This document shows, piece by piece, positions 26,897 to 36,129 of a stretch of 64,000 nucleotides of DNA (its first letter is position 1; each line of letters starts with the position of its first letter). The translations under genes were made by a program, and so were the position numbers. Source of the stretch: Cyclobacteriaceae bacterium. GTDB taxonomy: Bacteria > Bacteroidota > Bacteroidia > Cytophagales > Cyclobacteriaceae. The stretch is from NCBI GenBank assembly GCA_028285685.1, contig JANQOR010000032.1:1-64000 (forward strand), in the 5' to 3' direction. The notes under the pieces were generated by a model. The model ran no database searches. It saw nothing but the letters and a program-made list of their open reading frames with translations, and was not told where the DNA came from.

Positions 26897-28682
26897 TTAA
26901 ATAAAGTTCTTTAACAACATAATCTTCTAGCCATGGTCGAGATACCTGTCCAAAGATGTATTTTTCAGCAATTAAGCTAGCAACAGAGACCGCTGCTCTA
27001 CCTCCTTGCCCTGCGTTCTCGACATAGGCTGCAATTGCTATTCTTGAGTCGTACTTGGGAGCAAAACCCATAAAACCAGAATGATCCTCTCCATGCGGAT
27101 TTTGCACCGTACTAGTCTTCCCGCAAAGGAATAGACTGTCCAGATAGCCCCTGATTCCAGACCCTTCCTTCACCACCTTTTCCATTCCATCAATAATAGT
27201 CTCGTACAGAGAAGCGTCAAAAGGAAGTATCTCTTTCTCGATATTGGGGTTAGGCCAATCATTTATCTGGTCAACTACATGTGGCGTTATAAAGTATCCC
27301 CTATTCGCCAAGATTGCTCCTAAATTTGCCATTTGAAGAGGAGATACTAGCAGCTCTCCCTGGCCTATGCTAAGCGAGCCAAGGTTTGAGTACTTCCATC
27401 GATTCACCCCATAAAGTCTATCATAGTATTCAATGGTTGGAACATTTCCCAAAATCTCGTTTGGTAGGTCTACTCCCAATTTTCTTCCTAAACCAAAAAC
27501 CTTAACCATTTCCCTCCACTTTTCATACCCGATACGACTATCCAAAAATGCGCTTTCTTCAATTCCCTGCTGAACCATCCTTTTCATCACCAGGTAGAAA
27601 TAGTTGTTGGAGGAAAATTGTATGGCTTTTTCCATGTCATAGACACCTGGAGGCGCTAGGTCGCCTATATTGGATCCATCGGTTGTAATTTCTTCCTCTT
27701 TTTCTACTACACCCATGTGCATGGCAATAACGCCCTGTAGTGTCTTAAACATAGATCCAGGCGGATATCTTGCTTGCAAGGGTCGATTGAAAAGTGGTTT
27801 ATTCTCATCCCGTATCAAGTTGGGGAAATTCCTGCTCAACTCTTTTCCACTTAACAGCACAGGATCGTAAGAGGGAGCGGAAACCAATGCCAGGATGTTG
27901 CCGGTGGATGGCTCAATTGCCACAACACTCCCAACTTTTCCTTTCATCAATTTCTCAGCGTATTGTTGGACTTCCAGATTTATAGTCAATTGAACATCCA
28001 ATCCAGGATCAGGAAGCGTATCAAATCTACCCTGCCGGAAATCATCCTGCACGATACCTTGCACATTTACCACTTTATAGGTAGCTCCTCTTCTTCCACG
28101 AAGAACTTCTTCATACGATTTTTCCAACCCACCAATTCCTATATAGTCACCAGGTCTGTAATAGCCACTAGTGTCTTTGCCTAGATCACTCCCACTTACT
28201 TCACCTACGTATCCAAGTAAATTAGCCAGGCCGTCAGTTTCATATGACCGTATCGTTCTCGGTAGCACATAAAACCCGGGGTAGTTTACAAGTTGATCTT
28301 GAAGTTTTGCAAACAGTGCATCCGAGATCTGCTCCTCAAATTGAGAAGCTAAAATGGAAGAATACCGCAATGCTTTTTCCATTTTTTTTTCAAAATCCTC
28401 AACCTGAATTCCCAATAGTTGGCAAAACTTTACTGTGTCATCAACTCTGGCTTCTTTTGGAACCACCATCAGGTCAAAAACGGGGGAATTGTATACGATC
28501 AGGCTATCTCGCGAATCATAGATCAATCCTCGATAGGGATACTGAACGATTTTTTGAACGATGTTATTCTCAGCTGCAATCTTGTAATTCTCATCAAGAA
28601 TCTGGATACTAAACAATCTGACAGAAAAAGTAATAACCACAAACAGGATGAATGCACGTATGACAAAAACTCTGCTGCTCAT
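26865..28682 (-). CDS. mrdA: Penicillin-binding protein 2 (elongation transpeptidase) with KTS motif
   Basis: PBP2 cross-links new peptidoglycan with RodA. The 605-residue protein has a short cytoplasmic tail, one transmembrane anchor (about 7-25), the pedestal domain and a transpeptidase domain with SxxK (S310-M-F-K313, catalytic serine) and SxN (S357-S-N359). The third motif, normally KTG, reads GKTST here (K522-T523-S524); the codon is AGT where GGT would give glycine. Neighbouring residues (CGK..TVQNPHG, HSGFMGFAP) are intact, so the enzyme looks functional. It overlaps mreD by four bases upstream. Confidence 0.95.
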   Translation of the reverse strand: MSSRVFVIRAFILFVVITFSVRLFSIQILDENYKIAAENNIVQKIVQYPYRGLIYDSRDSLIVYNSPVFDLMVVPKEARVDDTVKFCQLLGIQVEDFEKKMEKALRYSSILASQFEEQISDALFAKLQDQLVNYPGFYVLPRTIRSYETDGLANLLGYVGEVSGSDLGKDTSGYYRPGDYIGIGGLEKSYEEVLRGRRGATYKVVNVQGIVQDDFRQGRFDTLPDPGLDVQLTINLEVQQYAEKLMKGKVGSVVAIEPSTGNILALVSAPSYDPVLLSGKELSRNFPNLIRDENKPLFNRPLQARYPPGSMFKTLQGVIAMHMGVVEKEEEITTDGSNIGDLAPPGVYDMEKAIQFSSNNYFYLVMKRMVQQGIEESAFLDSRIGYEKWREMVKVFGLGRKLGVDLPNEILGNVPTIEYYDRLYGVNRWKYSNLGSLSIGQGELLVSPLQMANLGAILANRGYFITPHVVDQINDWPNPNIEKEILPFDASLYETIIDGMEKVVKEGSGIRGYLDSLFLCGKTSTVQNPHGEDHSGFMGFAPKYDSRIAIAAYVENAGQGGRAAVSVASLIAEKYIFGQVSRPWLEDYVVKELYLNAPRPTIAEN

Positions 28683-29194
28683 ATCCTTCTTGCTTTTGGA
28701 ACAATTAAGTAATTGAGTACAAAAACGATTGTAAAACTAAAAAGTGCACTTAAAATAGCTTTTGAAATCAAGAGGCCAAACAGATGGAGCCCTCCATTTT
28801 CTACAAGAAAGATGATGACGTGATGAACAAAAACCAGTGGAAACACAAACAAAATAAATCCTGTCTTCTTCAAGCTGATATGATTGATATTCGTCAACTC
28901 TTCTGTATCATCAATTACGATTCTTAGCCATAGATCTCTTATATACATTACAAAAACACAGGCCCCTGCATGAATCCCCGGAGTATTTGAAAAAACGTCA
29001 ACAATAAGGCCTGTAGAAAAACCTGCAAGCAACAAATATGGTCGGCTGACCTTGAACGGAAGAAGCAACAGAAATCCGATATAGAAAAAGCCAAAGATCC
29101 GATCTCCTAGGGTAATACGATACAGCAACGGCAGTTGGATAAATAGTAGAGCAATACAATTGAATATCTGTTCACGGATATTGATCCTGTTCAT
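28679..29194 (-). CDS. mreD: Rod-shape-determining protein MreD
   Basis: A 171-residue integral membrane protein with five or six hydrophobic helices, matching MreD in length and topology (a weakly conserved family). It works with MreC to connect MreB filaments to the RodA/PBP2 synthase. Identification depends mainly on its position, with four-base overlaps joining it to mreC upstream and mrdA downstream. The segment AGFSTGLIVDVFSNTPGIHAG-like (Asp and Pro-Gly in helix two) agrees with the family. Confidence 0.9.
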   Translation of the reverse strand: MNRINIREQIFNCIALLFIQLPLLYRITLGDRIFGFFYIGFLLLLPFKVSRPYLLLAGFSTGLIVDVFSNTPGIHAGACVFVMYIRDLWLRIVIDDTEELTNINHISLKKTGFILFVFPLVFVHHVIIFLVENGGLHLFGLLISKAILSALFSFTIVFVLNYLIVPKARRI

Positions 29195-29997
29195 AACGCC
29201 TCGATGCTATCTTTTTCTAACTTATTTTCATGAATCACCACAAAAACATTTGGCAAAGAGGTGAAGTCCACACTTAGCCTAATCTTGGCTTCATAGAAGG
29301 TCATATGGTCCTCAAGATTTACCTCGGACACTACACCTACGTTTATGTTGGGCGGAAAGACTGAATTAAAACCCGAGGTTACTACGGTATCTCCCACTTT
29401 CAAACCAATGTGTCGCGGCACGTATTTCAGGCTTGCAATATCATAGGTCTCCTGATCCCATTGCACCGAACCATTTGTGCTCGTTCTCTTAACTGTTGAC
29501 GAAACGATCATCTTGGGGTGAAGCAGGGAATAAACAGTTGCGTATCGATTGGAGACAGACTTAACCTGACCCACTACCCCAGAGGTGGAGATAACTCCCA
29601 TCCCCGGAAGTATTCCTGATTCCTCGCCACCCAAAATAGTCAGGTAATTAGTCGATCTTCTAAAAGTATTGTTGATCACCCGTGCTCCCTTCACTAAATA
29701 AGTCTCTGTTGGCACATCCAAACTGTCAGCAAATGCTATCTTATCTCTTAACTCTGCTTGAAGTCGCTCATTCTCCAACATAAGTTGCTCATTGATCTCA
29801 ACTAAATCAAAATAGTCAGATACGTTCTGTGAACCAGTGGCAACTTGAGCTGACAAGGCATTGCTGGAATTAAGAAAATCTGCATTTTGTCTTTGATTGA
29901 AGCTGACAATTAGCCAGATACAAACTATTTCAAGACCAAGAAAGATGGCAAATGTTCTTCGGCGGTATAGAAAGTCAAATAGCTTTCTCATCCGCAA
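29191..29997 (-). CDS. mreC: Rod-shape-determining protein MreC
   Basis: MreC is a bitopic periplasmic scaffold that activates PBP2. The 268 residues comprise a basic cytoplasmic start (MRMRKLFDFLYRRR), one transmembrane helix (about 15-33), a coiled coil (about 60-95) and the double beta-barrel domain containing GILPGMGVISTSGVVGQV and VVTSGFNSVFPPNINVG. Its start is one base past the mreB stop, so coupling is probable. Confidence 0.95.
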   Translation of the reverse strand: MRMRKLFDFLYRRRTFAIFLGLEIVCIWLIVSFNQRQNADFLNSSNALSAQVATGSQNVSDYFDLVEINEQLMLENERLQAELRDKIAFADSLDVPTETYLVKGARVINNTFRRSTNYLTILGGEESGILPGMGVISTSGVVGQVKSVSNRYATVYSLLHPKMIVSSTVKRTSTNGSVQWDQETYDIASLKYVPRHIGLKVGDTVVTSGFNSVFPPNINVGVVSEVNLEDHMTFYEAKIRLSVDFTSLPNVFVVIHENKLEKDSIEAL

Positions 29998-29998
29998 A

Positions 29999-31027
29999 CT
30001 AAGTCATTAGGACAGGCTTATAGTGAGTTAAATTCTTGAGTGCGTTTCCGGTTCCTCTAACAACGGCTCTTAGCGGATCCTCAGCAATATGGATCGGAAG
30101 TTTTGTTTTCATGGCAAGCCTTCTGTCAAGCCCTCTTAACATGGCACCACCACCGGTCAAGTAAATTCCGTTGTCATAAATATCGGCCGATAATTCCGGC
30201 GGGGAAATCTCAAGCGCCTTAAGCACAGCCTCCTCTATTTTGGAGACAGACTTGTCTATGGCGAAGGCAATCTCTGAATATGAGATCTTGATCACTTTGG
30301 GTATGCCTGTCATCAAATCTCGTCCCCTTATCTCGTAATCCTCCGGCCCGTCCTCCAATTCTGTAAGTGCAGACCCAACTTCGATCTTAACTTTTTCAGC
30401 AGTTCGCTCGCCAATTAGCAGATTGTGCTGCCTTCTCATATAATCAAGAATATCCTTGTTGAAGGAGTCTCCTGCTACCCGGATCGACTGATCACAAACT
30501 ATCCCACTTAATGCTATAACTGCAATCTCAGTGGTTCCTCCTCCGATATCTACTACCATGCTCCCCACTGGTTGATCTATATCGATTCCAATTCCTATTG
30601 CAGCTGCAATTGGTTCATGGATCATGTACACTTCCTTAGCACCTGCGTGTTCCGCTGAATCACGCACAGCTCTTTTTTCTACCTCTGTAATTCCAGAGGG
30701 AATGCAAATAATCATTCGGTGAGAAGCAGGAAAAATTGTTTTTTTTCCGCCATCCATCATTCTGATCATTCCCCTGATCATATGTTCGGCAGCATGGAAA
30801 TCAGCAATCACACCATCTTTCAGAGGTCGAATGGTTTTGATGTTTTCATGCGTTTTTTCATGCATCCGCATAGCCTGCTTTCCGATCGCCAAAACCTTGT
30901 TGGAACTCTTGTCAATTGCAATTATGGAAGGCTCATCTACCAGTACAGTGTCTTTACTGATAATCAGTGTGTTAGCTGTTCCAAGATCAATTGCAATATC
31001 GCTTTGAAAAAAATCGAAAAGGCCCAT
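29999..31027 (-). CDS. mreB: Actin-like rod-shape protein MreB
   Basis: MreB polymerises under the inner membrane and guides elongation synthases. The 342-residue protein has the actin fold signatures: phosphate 1 (AIDLGTANTLI), connect 1, phosphate 2 (VVDIGGGTTEIAVI) and the adenosine motif (IYLTGGGAMLRGLD). It is the first gene of the elongation operon. The 90-base upstream gap holds a perfect inverted repeat (31085-31103) but no convincing -7/-33 pair that I can defend. Confidence 0.98.
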   Translation of the reverse strand: MGLFDFFQSDIAIDLGTANTLIISKDTVLVDEPSIIAIDKSSNKVLAIGKQAMRMHEKTHENIKTIRPLKDGVIADFHAAEHMIRGMIRMMDGGKKTIFPASHRMIICIPSGITEVEKRAVRDSAEHAGAKEVYMIHEPIAAAIGIGIDIDQPVGSMVVDIGGGTTEIAVIALSGIVCDQSIRVAGDSFNKDILDYMRRQHNLLIGERTAEKVKIEVGSALTELEDGPEDYEIRGRDLMTGIPKVIKISYSEIAFAIDKSVSKIEEAVLKALEISPPELSADIYDNGIYLTGGGAMLRGLDRRLAMKTKLPIHIAEDPLRAVVRGTGNALKNLTHYKPVLMT

Positions 31028-31084
31028 GAATAGTCGCTCAAAATTTGCCTCGAATTTAGTGCGAAATTGCTTAATGGGAGTTAT

Positions 31085-31103
31085 TCACATTCACCTAATG
31101 TGA
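31085..31103. promoter_or_regulatory. Inverted repeat between the TAXI gene and mreB
   Basis: Perfect seven-base arms TCACATT (31085-31091) and AATGTGA (31097-31103) flank a five-base spacer. It lies 58 bases before mreB and 15 bases after the upstream gene stop on the same strand, so it may be a weak terminator hairpin (no T-run follows) or an operator for mreB. The arm order is opposite to the CRP site TGTGA-N6-TCACA. Confidence 0.35.
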
Positions 31104-31117
31104 TTATTGATTCTGAC

Positions 31118-32368
31118 TCAGGAACTTTTGGCTTCAAGAGCCTTTATTGTCCGCATCCTGCCCCTTAGTTCGGTGATCGTTTCCTTCGATAATTCCATGA
31201 AGATTCGGAAGCTATCATTCGCGACCAATTCCTCACTGATCAACATTTCGAAAGCCCTGTTTTGAGATGTTTGTACAGTTCTTACCTTCTCAAGACCTTC
31301 CTTGACCGTTTTAATTTTCGGAATTGTGTTTTTCACCAATAGCAATTCCTCATAAAATTCATCAACCTTGTCCTTCTTTTTCTGTGTTTGCCATTTTGCC
31401 AGAGAAACAAGACCGCCTGTAATGGCAATAATTATAGAAAACACCACACCGCCTAATTCAGCATAACGCTCAAGAAAACTCGGCTCATCCCGATCAAGAA
31501 AGACCCGTGCTCCTTCATGAATCGGAAAATTGAGTTTCGATTGATCAAAATCTTCTCGCATTCCTCGATAGAGAAGCGGATCTATTGGCGCAAAGGTTTG
31601 CCGATTTCTAAGCATGGTCTTAGTTAAATCCGTGACAGCAATTGTTCCCATTCCAGATCTTACCATCATCACAACATCAATCGAAAGCGTAACAACTGGT
31701 TCGTTAGTAAAACTTCCATAGGTCTTTCTCGGTATCACAAACGGATCTATTCTTGGATATTTCAAGGAAATACCTTCAACGGAAGATCCACCCATTCCAT
31801 ACGTGTCGATATCGTCGAAAGAGTAGAGTTTAAAGTCCCGGAATCCTAATAGTTCATGCTCCGTCAGCAGCGTGGAAAGCAGGACTATCACATCGCTCTG
31901 AACAATATTGAAGCTGATATTGATCCGATTCTGGTCAAGACCATAGAAGGTAAATAGGTCCATCATCATATGGTAGGACGGGGAGCCTCTACGCCCTACA
32001 AAAATTGTTTTATCATAGATCAGTTCTTCAAAAGATTGTGGGTTAAGATTCCTGTCGTAGAATATGTGAAGTACCTCAGAATAAATGGAAAACGCGGAGT
32101 TTACACCTTTTTGGTAGGGAATGTAATTCTCAACAAGTGCAAAATCTACCTTACTACGAATCAGGCTATCGATATTGGCATTTGTGTGTACACCTTCAAC
32201 CAGTTTAATTTCCACATTGAATTCTCTCTCCAAAACCCTTTTCATGTTTTCCGCAACATCAGAGTTTGGTCCGTCGGGGTTATAAATGAATGAATAGGTA
32301 ACCGTGGTTGGATTACAAGACGCCAATGCCAGCAAGATCCCCAGTGATAAAAATATCGATCGCTTCAT
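31118..32368 (-). CDS. TAXI-type solute-binding lipoprotein with membrane anchor and cytoplasmic tail
   Basis: A 416-residue protein. The signal peptide ends in LASC (C18), followed by an extracytoplasmic domain to about 300 resembling TAXI-family TRAP substrate-binding proteins (FALVENYIPYQKG, FVGRRGSPSYHMM, LSIDVVMMVRSGM, DLTKTMLRNRQTF). Unlike a normal TAXI protein it continues with a transmembrane helix (about 304-324) and a 91-residue charged, helical tail (326-416). No TRAP membrane subunit gene is nearby. Instead the divergent neighbour is a CASTOR/POLLUX-type channel. A ligand-sensing role, rather than transport, is my inference. Confidence 0.75.
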   Translation of the reverse strand: MKRSIFLSLGILLALASCNPTTVTYSFIYNPDGPNSDVAENMKRVLEREFNVEIKLVEGVHTNANIDSLIRSKVDFALVENYIPYQKGVNSAFSIYSEVLHIFYDRNLNPQSFEELIYDKTIFVGRRGSPSYHMMMDLFTFYGLDQNRINISFNIVQSDVIVLLSTLLTEHELLGFRDFKLYSFDDIDTYGMGGSSVEGISLKYPRIDPFVIPRKTYGSFTNEPVVTLSIDVVMMVRSGMGTIAVTDLTKTMLRNRQTFAPIDPLLYRGMREDFDQSKLNFPIHEGARVFLDRDEPSFLERYAELGGVVFSIIIAITGGLVSLAKWQTQKKKDKVDEFYEELLLVKNTIPKIKTVKEGLEKVRTVQTSQNRAFEMLISEELVANDSFRIFMELSKETITELRGRMRTIKALEAKSS

Positions 32369-32410
32369 ATCCGATTTTTACGCAAACTTTAAAATTACCG
32401 ACAAATAAAT

Positions 32411-32430
32411 TGTGTCAAAATGTAGACACA
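32411..32430. promoter_or_regulatory. Inverted repeat in the TAXI/channel divergent promoter region
   Basis: TGTGTC (32411-32416) and GACACA (32425-32430) form perfect six-base arms with an eight-base AT-rich spacer, near the middle of the 152-base region between divergent start codons. This is a plausible operator for co-regulating the two genes, with no known factor assigned. Confidence 0.35.
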
Positions 32431-32520
32431 TGGTAAAAAATCAATTAAAAGCCGTTTTCCATTAAATTGCACTATTTTAGGAGTTATTTAAACACCGCTA
32501 GTAATCTAACTAAGATTTGA

Positions 32521-34431
32521 ATGAAATACGTTTCCTTTAAGGATAAGATCAAGTACAAATTTGACACCTTCGTTTCGAAAGGTACTATGAACATGATTAA
32601 GGGGCTAGCCATAGTCACCCTTGTCTTTGTCATAGTTTTTGCCCTTGTACTACTTGCTCTTGGACTCCATCCAGATCACCAAATTCTCAACAATGAATTT
32701 GGACTCTTTGAATCTATTTGGGTGAATTTGACTCACATGCTTGATCCAGGTACAGTCGGGGAGCATGAGGACAATTGGCCTTTCCAATCGTTCATGATGT
32801 TTGTGACTATTCTTGGTCTTGTCATCATTAGTGCATTAATCGGTTTGGTCTCCAATGGTATTCTCACAAAACTAGAAGATCTTAGAAAAGGACGGTCATT
32901 TGTAATTGAAGAAGACCACTTGCTCATCTTGGGCTGGTCATCAAAAATATTCACGATCATTCCAGAAATCGTGGAGGCGAATGAAAATCAAAAACGAGGT
33001 GTAATCGTCATCCTGGCCGATATGGATAAAGTGATGATGGAAGATGAGATCAAGGATAAGGTTGGCGACACTGCAAATACGGTTGTCATTTGTCGAACGG
33101 GAAATCCGATTGACGTTCATGATTTGCAGATTGCCAATCCCTTTGATTCAAAATCCATCATCATTTTGGACAAGGACAATGAGAACTCAGACAGCCAGAT
33201 CATTAAGACCATTGTTGCAATTGTCACAAACCCAGACCGAAGAGAAGCCCCCTATCACATCACTGCAGAGATGGAAGATAAGAAAAACCTCGAGGTTGCT
33301 AAGATGGTCGGTGGATCAGAAGTCGAGCTTATCCTCTCTGACGAGATCATTTCACGTATCATGGTACAGACAAGTCGTCAATCAGGGCTTAGTGTTGTCT
33401 ATCAAGATTTGATGGATTTTGATGGAGATGAAATCTACTTCGAGGAGGCACCTTCGCTTTATGGAAAAACGTTCCGTGAACTGTTATTTTCATATGAGGA
33501 TTCTTCGATAATGGGAATTCAGTACGCCGATCAAACTGTGGAAGTCAACCCCCCAATGGACACGATCTTCGGCGACGGTGATCGAGTTATCGGAATTACT
33601 GCCGATGACGATACACTCATTCCGAATGCTAACCCGACGTTAGAACTGCACGAGAGCAATATCATCTACACGGAACCGGAACCAGGAGATCCAGAAAAAA
33701 TACTTATCGTTGGATGGAATAACCGTGCTAGATACATACTAAGAGAGCTTGACAATTATGTGCCTCTTGGTTCTGTGGTAAAAGTGGTTTCCAAGTTTGA
33801 GGATGCAAGTAAAATCATTGATAAGCTCAACGAAACGGTTCAGCATATCACCATTGAGTTTGAGGTTCAGGACACTACAGATCGAGAAACCTTACAGCAC
33901 ATGCACCTGGAGAACTACAATTTCATTATCCTTCTGTGCTATCAAAATTATTTTCCAATCCAGGAGGCGGATGCTCAAACCTTGATTACACTCCTCCACC
34001 TTAGAAATTTCACAGAGCAGTACGGGTACGAATACAAGATTGTGAGCGAAATGCTGGATATAAGGAACAGACAACTTGCGGACATCACCAGTGCTGATGA
34101 TTTCATTGTAAGTGACAAATTGCTCAGTCTACTAATGAGCCAGGTCAGTGAAAATAAATATCTGATGCGCGTATTTGAAGACCTCTTTGACGCGGAGGGC
34201 TCGGAGATCTATATCAAACCCGCACGAGAGTATGTTCAAGTAGGAGAACCCATGAATTTTTACACAATTCTGGAATCTGCTGCCAGGAAAAATGAAGTCG
34301 CTATTGGGTATCGTGTAATTAGCAAGGCAAGGAATGCAAGTGATCAATACGGTGTTGTATTGAATCCGAAGAAATCAGATGTTTTCACACTCACTCCTGA
34401 CGATACGGTGATCGTACTTTCAGAGGACTAG
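32521..34431 (+). CDS. CASTOR/POLLUX-type ion channel with RCK-like domains
   Basis: A 636-residue predicted cation channel. Two membrane helices (about 25-50 and 88-112) bracket a pore region with WVNLTHMLDPGTVG, without the TVGYG filter of ordinary potassium channels. After the pore-lining helix comes SNGILTKLEDLRKGRS, closely matching plant CASTOR/POLLUX proteins, and then two TrkA-N/RCK-type regulatory units (HLLILGWSSK at about 138 and KILIVGWNNRARYILREL at about 394) with the shared ADDDTLIPN segment. Plant homologues conduct calcium or potassium at the nuclear envelope. The bacterial role is unknown. It is divergent from the TAXI-type protein. Confidence 0.85.
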   Translation: MKYVSFKDKIKYKFDTFVSKGTMNMIKGLAIVTLVFVIVFALVLLALGLHPDHQILNNEFGLFESIWVNLTHMLDPGTVGEHEDNWPFQSFMMFVTILGLVIISALIGLVSNGILTKLEDLRKGRSFVIEEDHLLILGWSSKIFTIIPEIVEANENQKRGVIVILADMDKVMMEDEIKDKVGDTANTVVICRTGNPIDVHDLQIANPFDSKSIIILDKDNENSDSQIIKTIVAIVTNPDRREAPYHITAEMEDKKNLEVAKMVGGSEVELILSDEIISRIMVQTSRQSGLSVVYQDLMDFDGDEIYFEEAPSLYGKTFRELLFSYEDSSIMGIQYADQTVEVNPPMDTIFGDGDRVIGITADDDTLIPNANPTLELHESNIIYTEPEPGDPEKILIVGWNNRARYILRELDNYVPLGSVVKVVSKFEDASKIIDKLNETVQHITIEFEVQDTTDRETLQHMHLENYNFIILLCYQNYFPIQEADAQTLITLLHLRNFTEQYGYEYKIVSEMLDIRNRQLADITSADDFIVSDKLLSLLMSQVSENKYLMRVFEDLFDAEGSEIYIKPAREYVQVGEPMNFYTILESAARKNEVAIGYRVISKARNASDQYGVVLNPKKSDVFTLTPDDTVIVLSED

Positions 34432-34598
34432 CCATTCAGAAGTGCCTCTCTTATCTGTTTCATGGCGCGCCTTCGATAAAGCTTTTTACTGTGCGGCATG
34501 GGTCTGATATTCTTGACGTAATCGAGCACATCAGACTTTTGATTGCCATTCAAAGAACGCACTGAAGAGAGTATCTCATTTTCTATGCTTAAATTCAT
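34428..34598 (-). CDS. Small hypothetical protein (56 residues)
   Basis: On the minus strand an ATG at 34598 opens a 56-codon frame ending in TAG at 34428, overlapping the convergent channel gene by four bases (CTAG). The product begins MNLSIENEILSSVRSLNG and ends in a basic helix (KKLYRRRAMKQIREALLNG). The helix-turn-helix-like charge pattern recalls short DUF2281-type or antitoxin-like proteins, but similarity is too weak to name it. Codon use looks like coding sequence and the frame fills most of the gap before gdhA. No toxin partner lies next to it. Confidence 0.45.
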   Translation of the reverse strand: MNLSIENEILSSVRSLNGNQKSDVLDYVKNIRPMPHSKKLYRRRAMKQIREALLNG

Positions 34599-34779
34599 TG
34601 AAAAGTGGTTTATATCTCCACTCTAATGTACGGTTGTACTTTTAGATGGTTTTTAAGCCATTGTTTTATTTAGATTAACTTCCAGATTTAATAGATAAGA
34701 TGTTTTTCCCAAGACATTAATAACTTGCGGCTGATTTTATTAGCTTAAACCAGTATTAATCAACATTACCCCAACAAGA

Positions 34780-36129
34780 ATGTCTAATCACGCAGAAATC
34801 GAAGCCTTTGTCAGTAAAGTTTCGCTTAGAAATCCGAACGAGCCCGAGTTTTTACAAGCCGTTCAGGAGGTAGCAGACAACATAATCCCCTTTATCAACG
34901 AAAACCCACAATACAAGCAGGGTAGCATCCTTGAGATGATGTGCGAGCCGGAACGGGTATTTATGTTTAGAGTTCCGTGGGTAGATGACAAGGGGGAAAC
35001 ACAGATCAACCGTGGTTATCGCGTTCAGATGAATTCTGCCATCGGTCCTTACAAAGGAGGTCTACGGTTTCACCCCACGGTAAACCTGAGTATACTTAAA
35101 TTTTTGGCTTTTGAACAAGTTTTCAAAAACAGCCTAACAACACTCCCTCTGGGAGGAGGAAAGGGTGGAGCAGATTTTGATCCTAAAGGTAAAAGTGACA
35201 ATGAAGTAATGAGATTTTGCCAGAGCTTCATGACCGAACTAAGTAAACACATTGGCGCAAATACAGACGTGCCCGCAGGAGACATTGGGGTCGGTGGCAG
35301 GGAAATTGGCTACCTGTTTGGTCAGTACAAACGTGTTCGCGGGGAGTTTACCGGAGTACTGACAGGAAAGAGTCTTCATTTTGGAGGAAGTCTGATCCGA
35401 CCAGAAGCCACTGGGTACGGATGTGTGTACTTCAGTGAAGAAATGCTTGCACATATTGGCGATGGATTGAAGGATAAAACGTGCCTGGTTTCGGGGTCGG
35501 GAAACGTTGCCCAGTTTGCAATTGAAAAACTCATTCAAAGCGGGGCAAGAGTCGTAAGTATCTCTGATTCTTCAGGCTCTATTTACGATAAAGATGGTAT
35601 CGATGAAGAAAAGCTGGCATTTATCAAGGAACTAAAGAATGTGAAGCGAGGACGTGTTGGTGAATATGCAGATAAGTTTTCAAGCGCCGAGTTCCGGTCT
35701 GGGAAAACCCCATGGGATATCAAATGCGATCTGGCGTATCCGTGCGCCACACAGAATGAACTTCAATTAGATGATGCCAAAACATTAATTTCCAATGGTT
35801 GCATAGGTGTCTTTGAAGGAGCAAATATGCCGTGTACGATTGAGGCCGTTGAGCTCTTCAAGGAAAAGACACTTTTGTTCAGTCCAGGTAAGGCTTCAAA
35901 TGCCGGCGGTGTTGCAACCTCAGGGTTGGAAATGACGCAAAACTCACAACGATTGGCATGGACCCGCGATGAGGTTGATGATCGGTTGAGAGGTATAATG
36001 AGAAACATTCATGAAAATTGCGTTGAATTTGGAAAAACGGACTCTAACTATGTGGATTATGTGAAGGGAGCAAACGTCGCTGGGTTTGTGAAAGTGGCAG
36101 ACGCGATGCTTGCCCAGGGTTGTGTCTAA
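34780..36129 (+). CDS. gdhA: Glutamate dehydrogenase (NADP-type)
   Basis: GdhA makes glutamate from 2-oxoglutarate and ammonium. The 449-residue length, the signatures GGLRFHPTVN, LPLGGGKGGADFDPKGK (catalytic Lys) and PAGDIGVGGREIGY, and the Rossmann motif VSGSGNVAQFA fit the NADP-dependent biosynthetic hexameric class. It has a 181-base upstream region containing no clear terminator or -7 box. Its stop overlaps the convergent methyltransferase gene by four bases. Confidence 0.97.
   Translation: MSNHAEIEAFVSKVSLRNPNEPEFLQAVQEVADNIIPFINENPQYKQGSILEMMCEPERVFMFRVPWVDDKGETQINRGYRVQMNSAIGPYKGGLRFHPTVNLSILKFLAFEQVFKNSLTTLPLGGGKGGADFDPKGKSDNEVMRFCQSFMTELSKHIGANTDVPAGDIGVGGREIGYLFGQYKRVRGEFTGVLTGKSLHFGGSLIRPEATGYGCVYFSEEMLAHIGDGLKDKTCLVSGSGNVAQFAIEKLIQSGARVVSISDSSGSIYDKDGIDEEKLAFIKELKNVKRGRVGEYADKFSSAEFRSGKTPWDIKCDLAYPCATQNELQLDDAKTLISNGCIGVFEGANMPCTIEAVELFKEKTLLFSPGKASNAGGVATSGLEMTQNSQRLAWTRDEVDDRLRGIMRNIHENCVEFGKTDSNYVDYVKGANVAGFVKVADAMLAQGCV

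Noticed and set aside
31085-31103. CRP-type site before mreB
   Set aside because: Arm order (TCACA outward) is opposite to TGTGA-N6-TCACA, so a CRP assignment is not supported.
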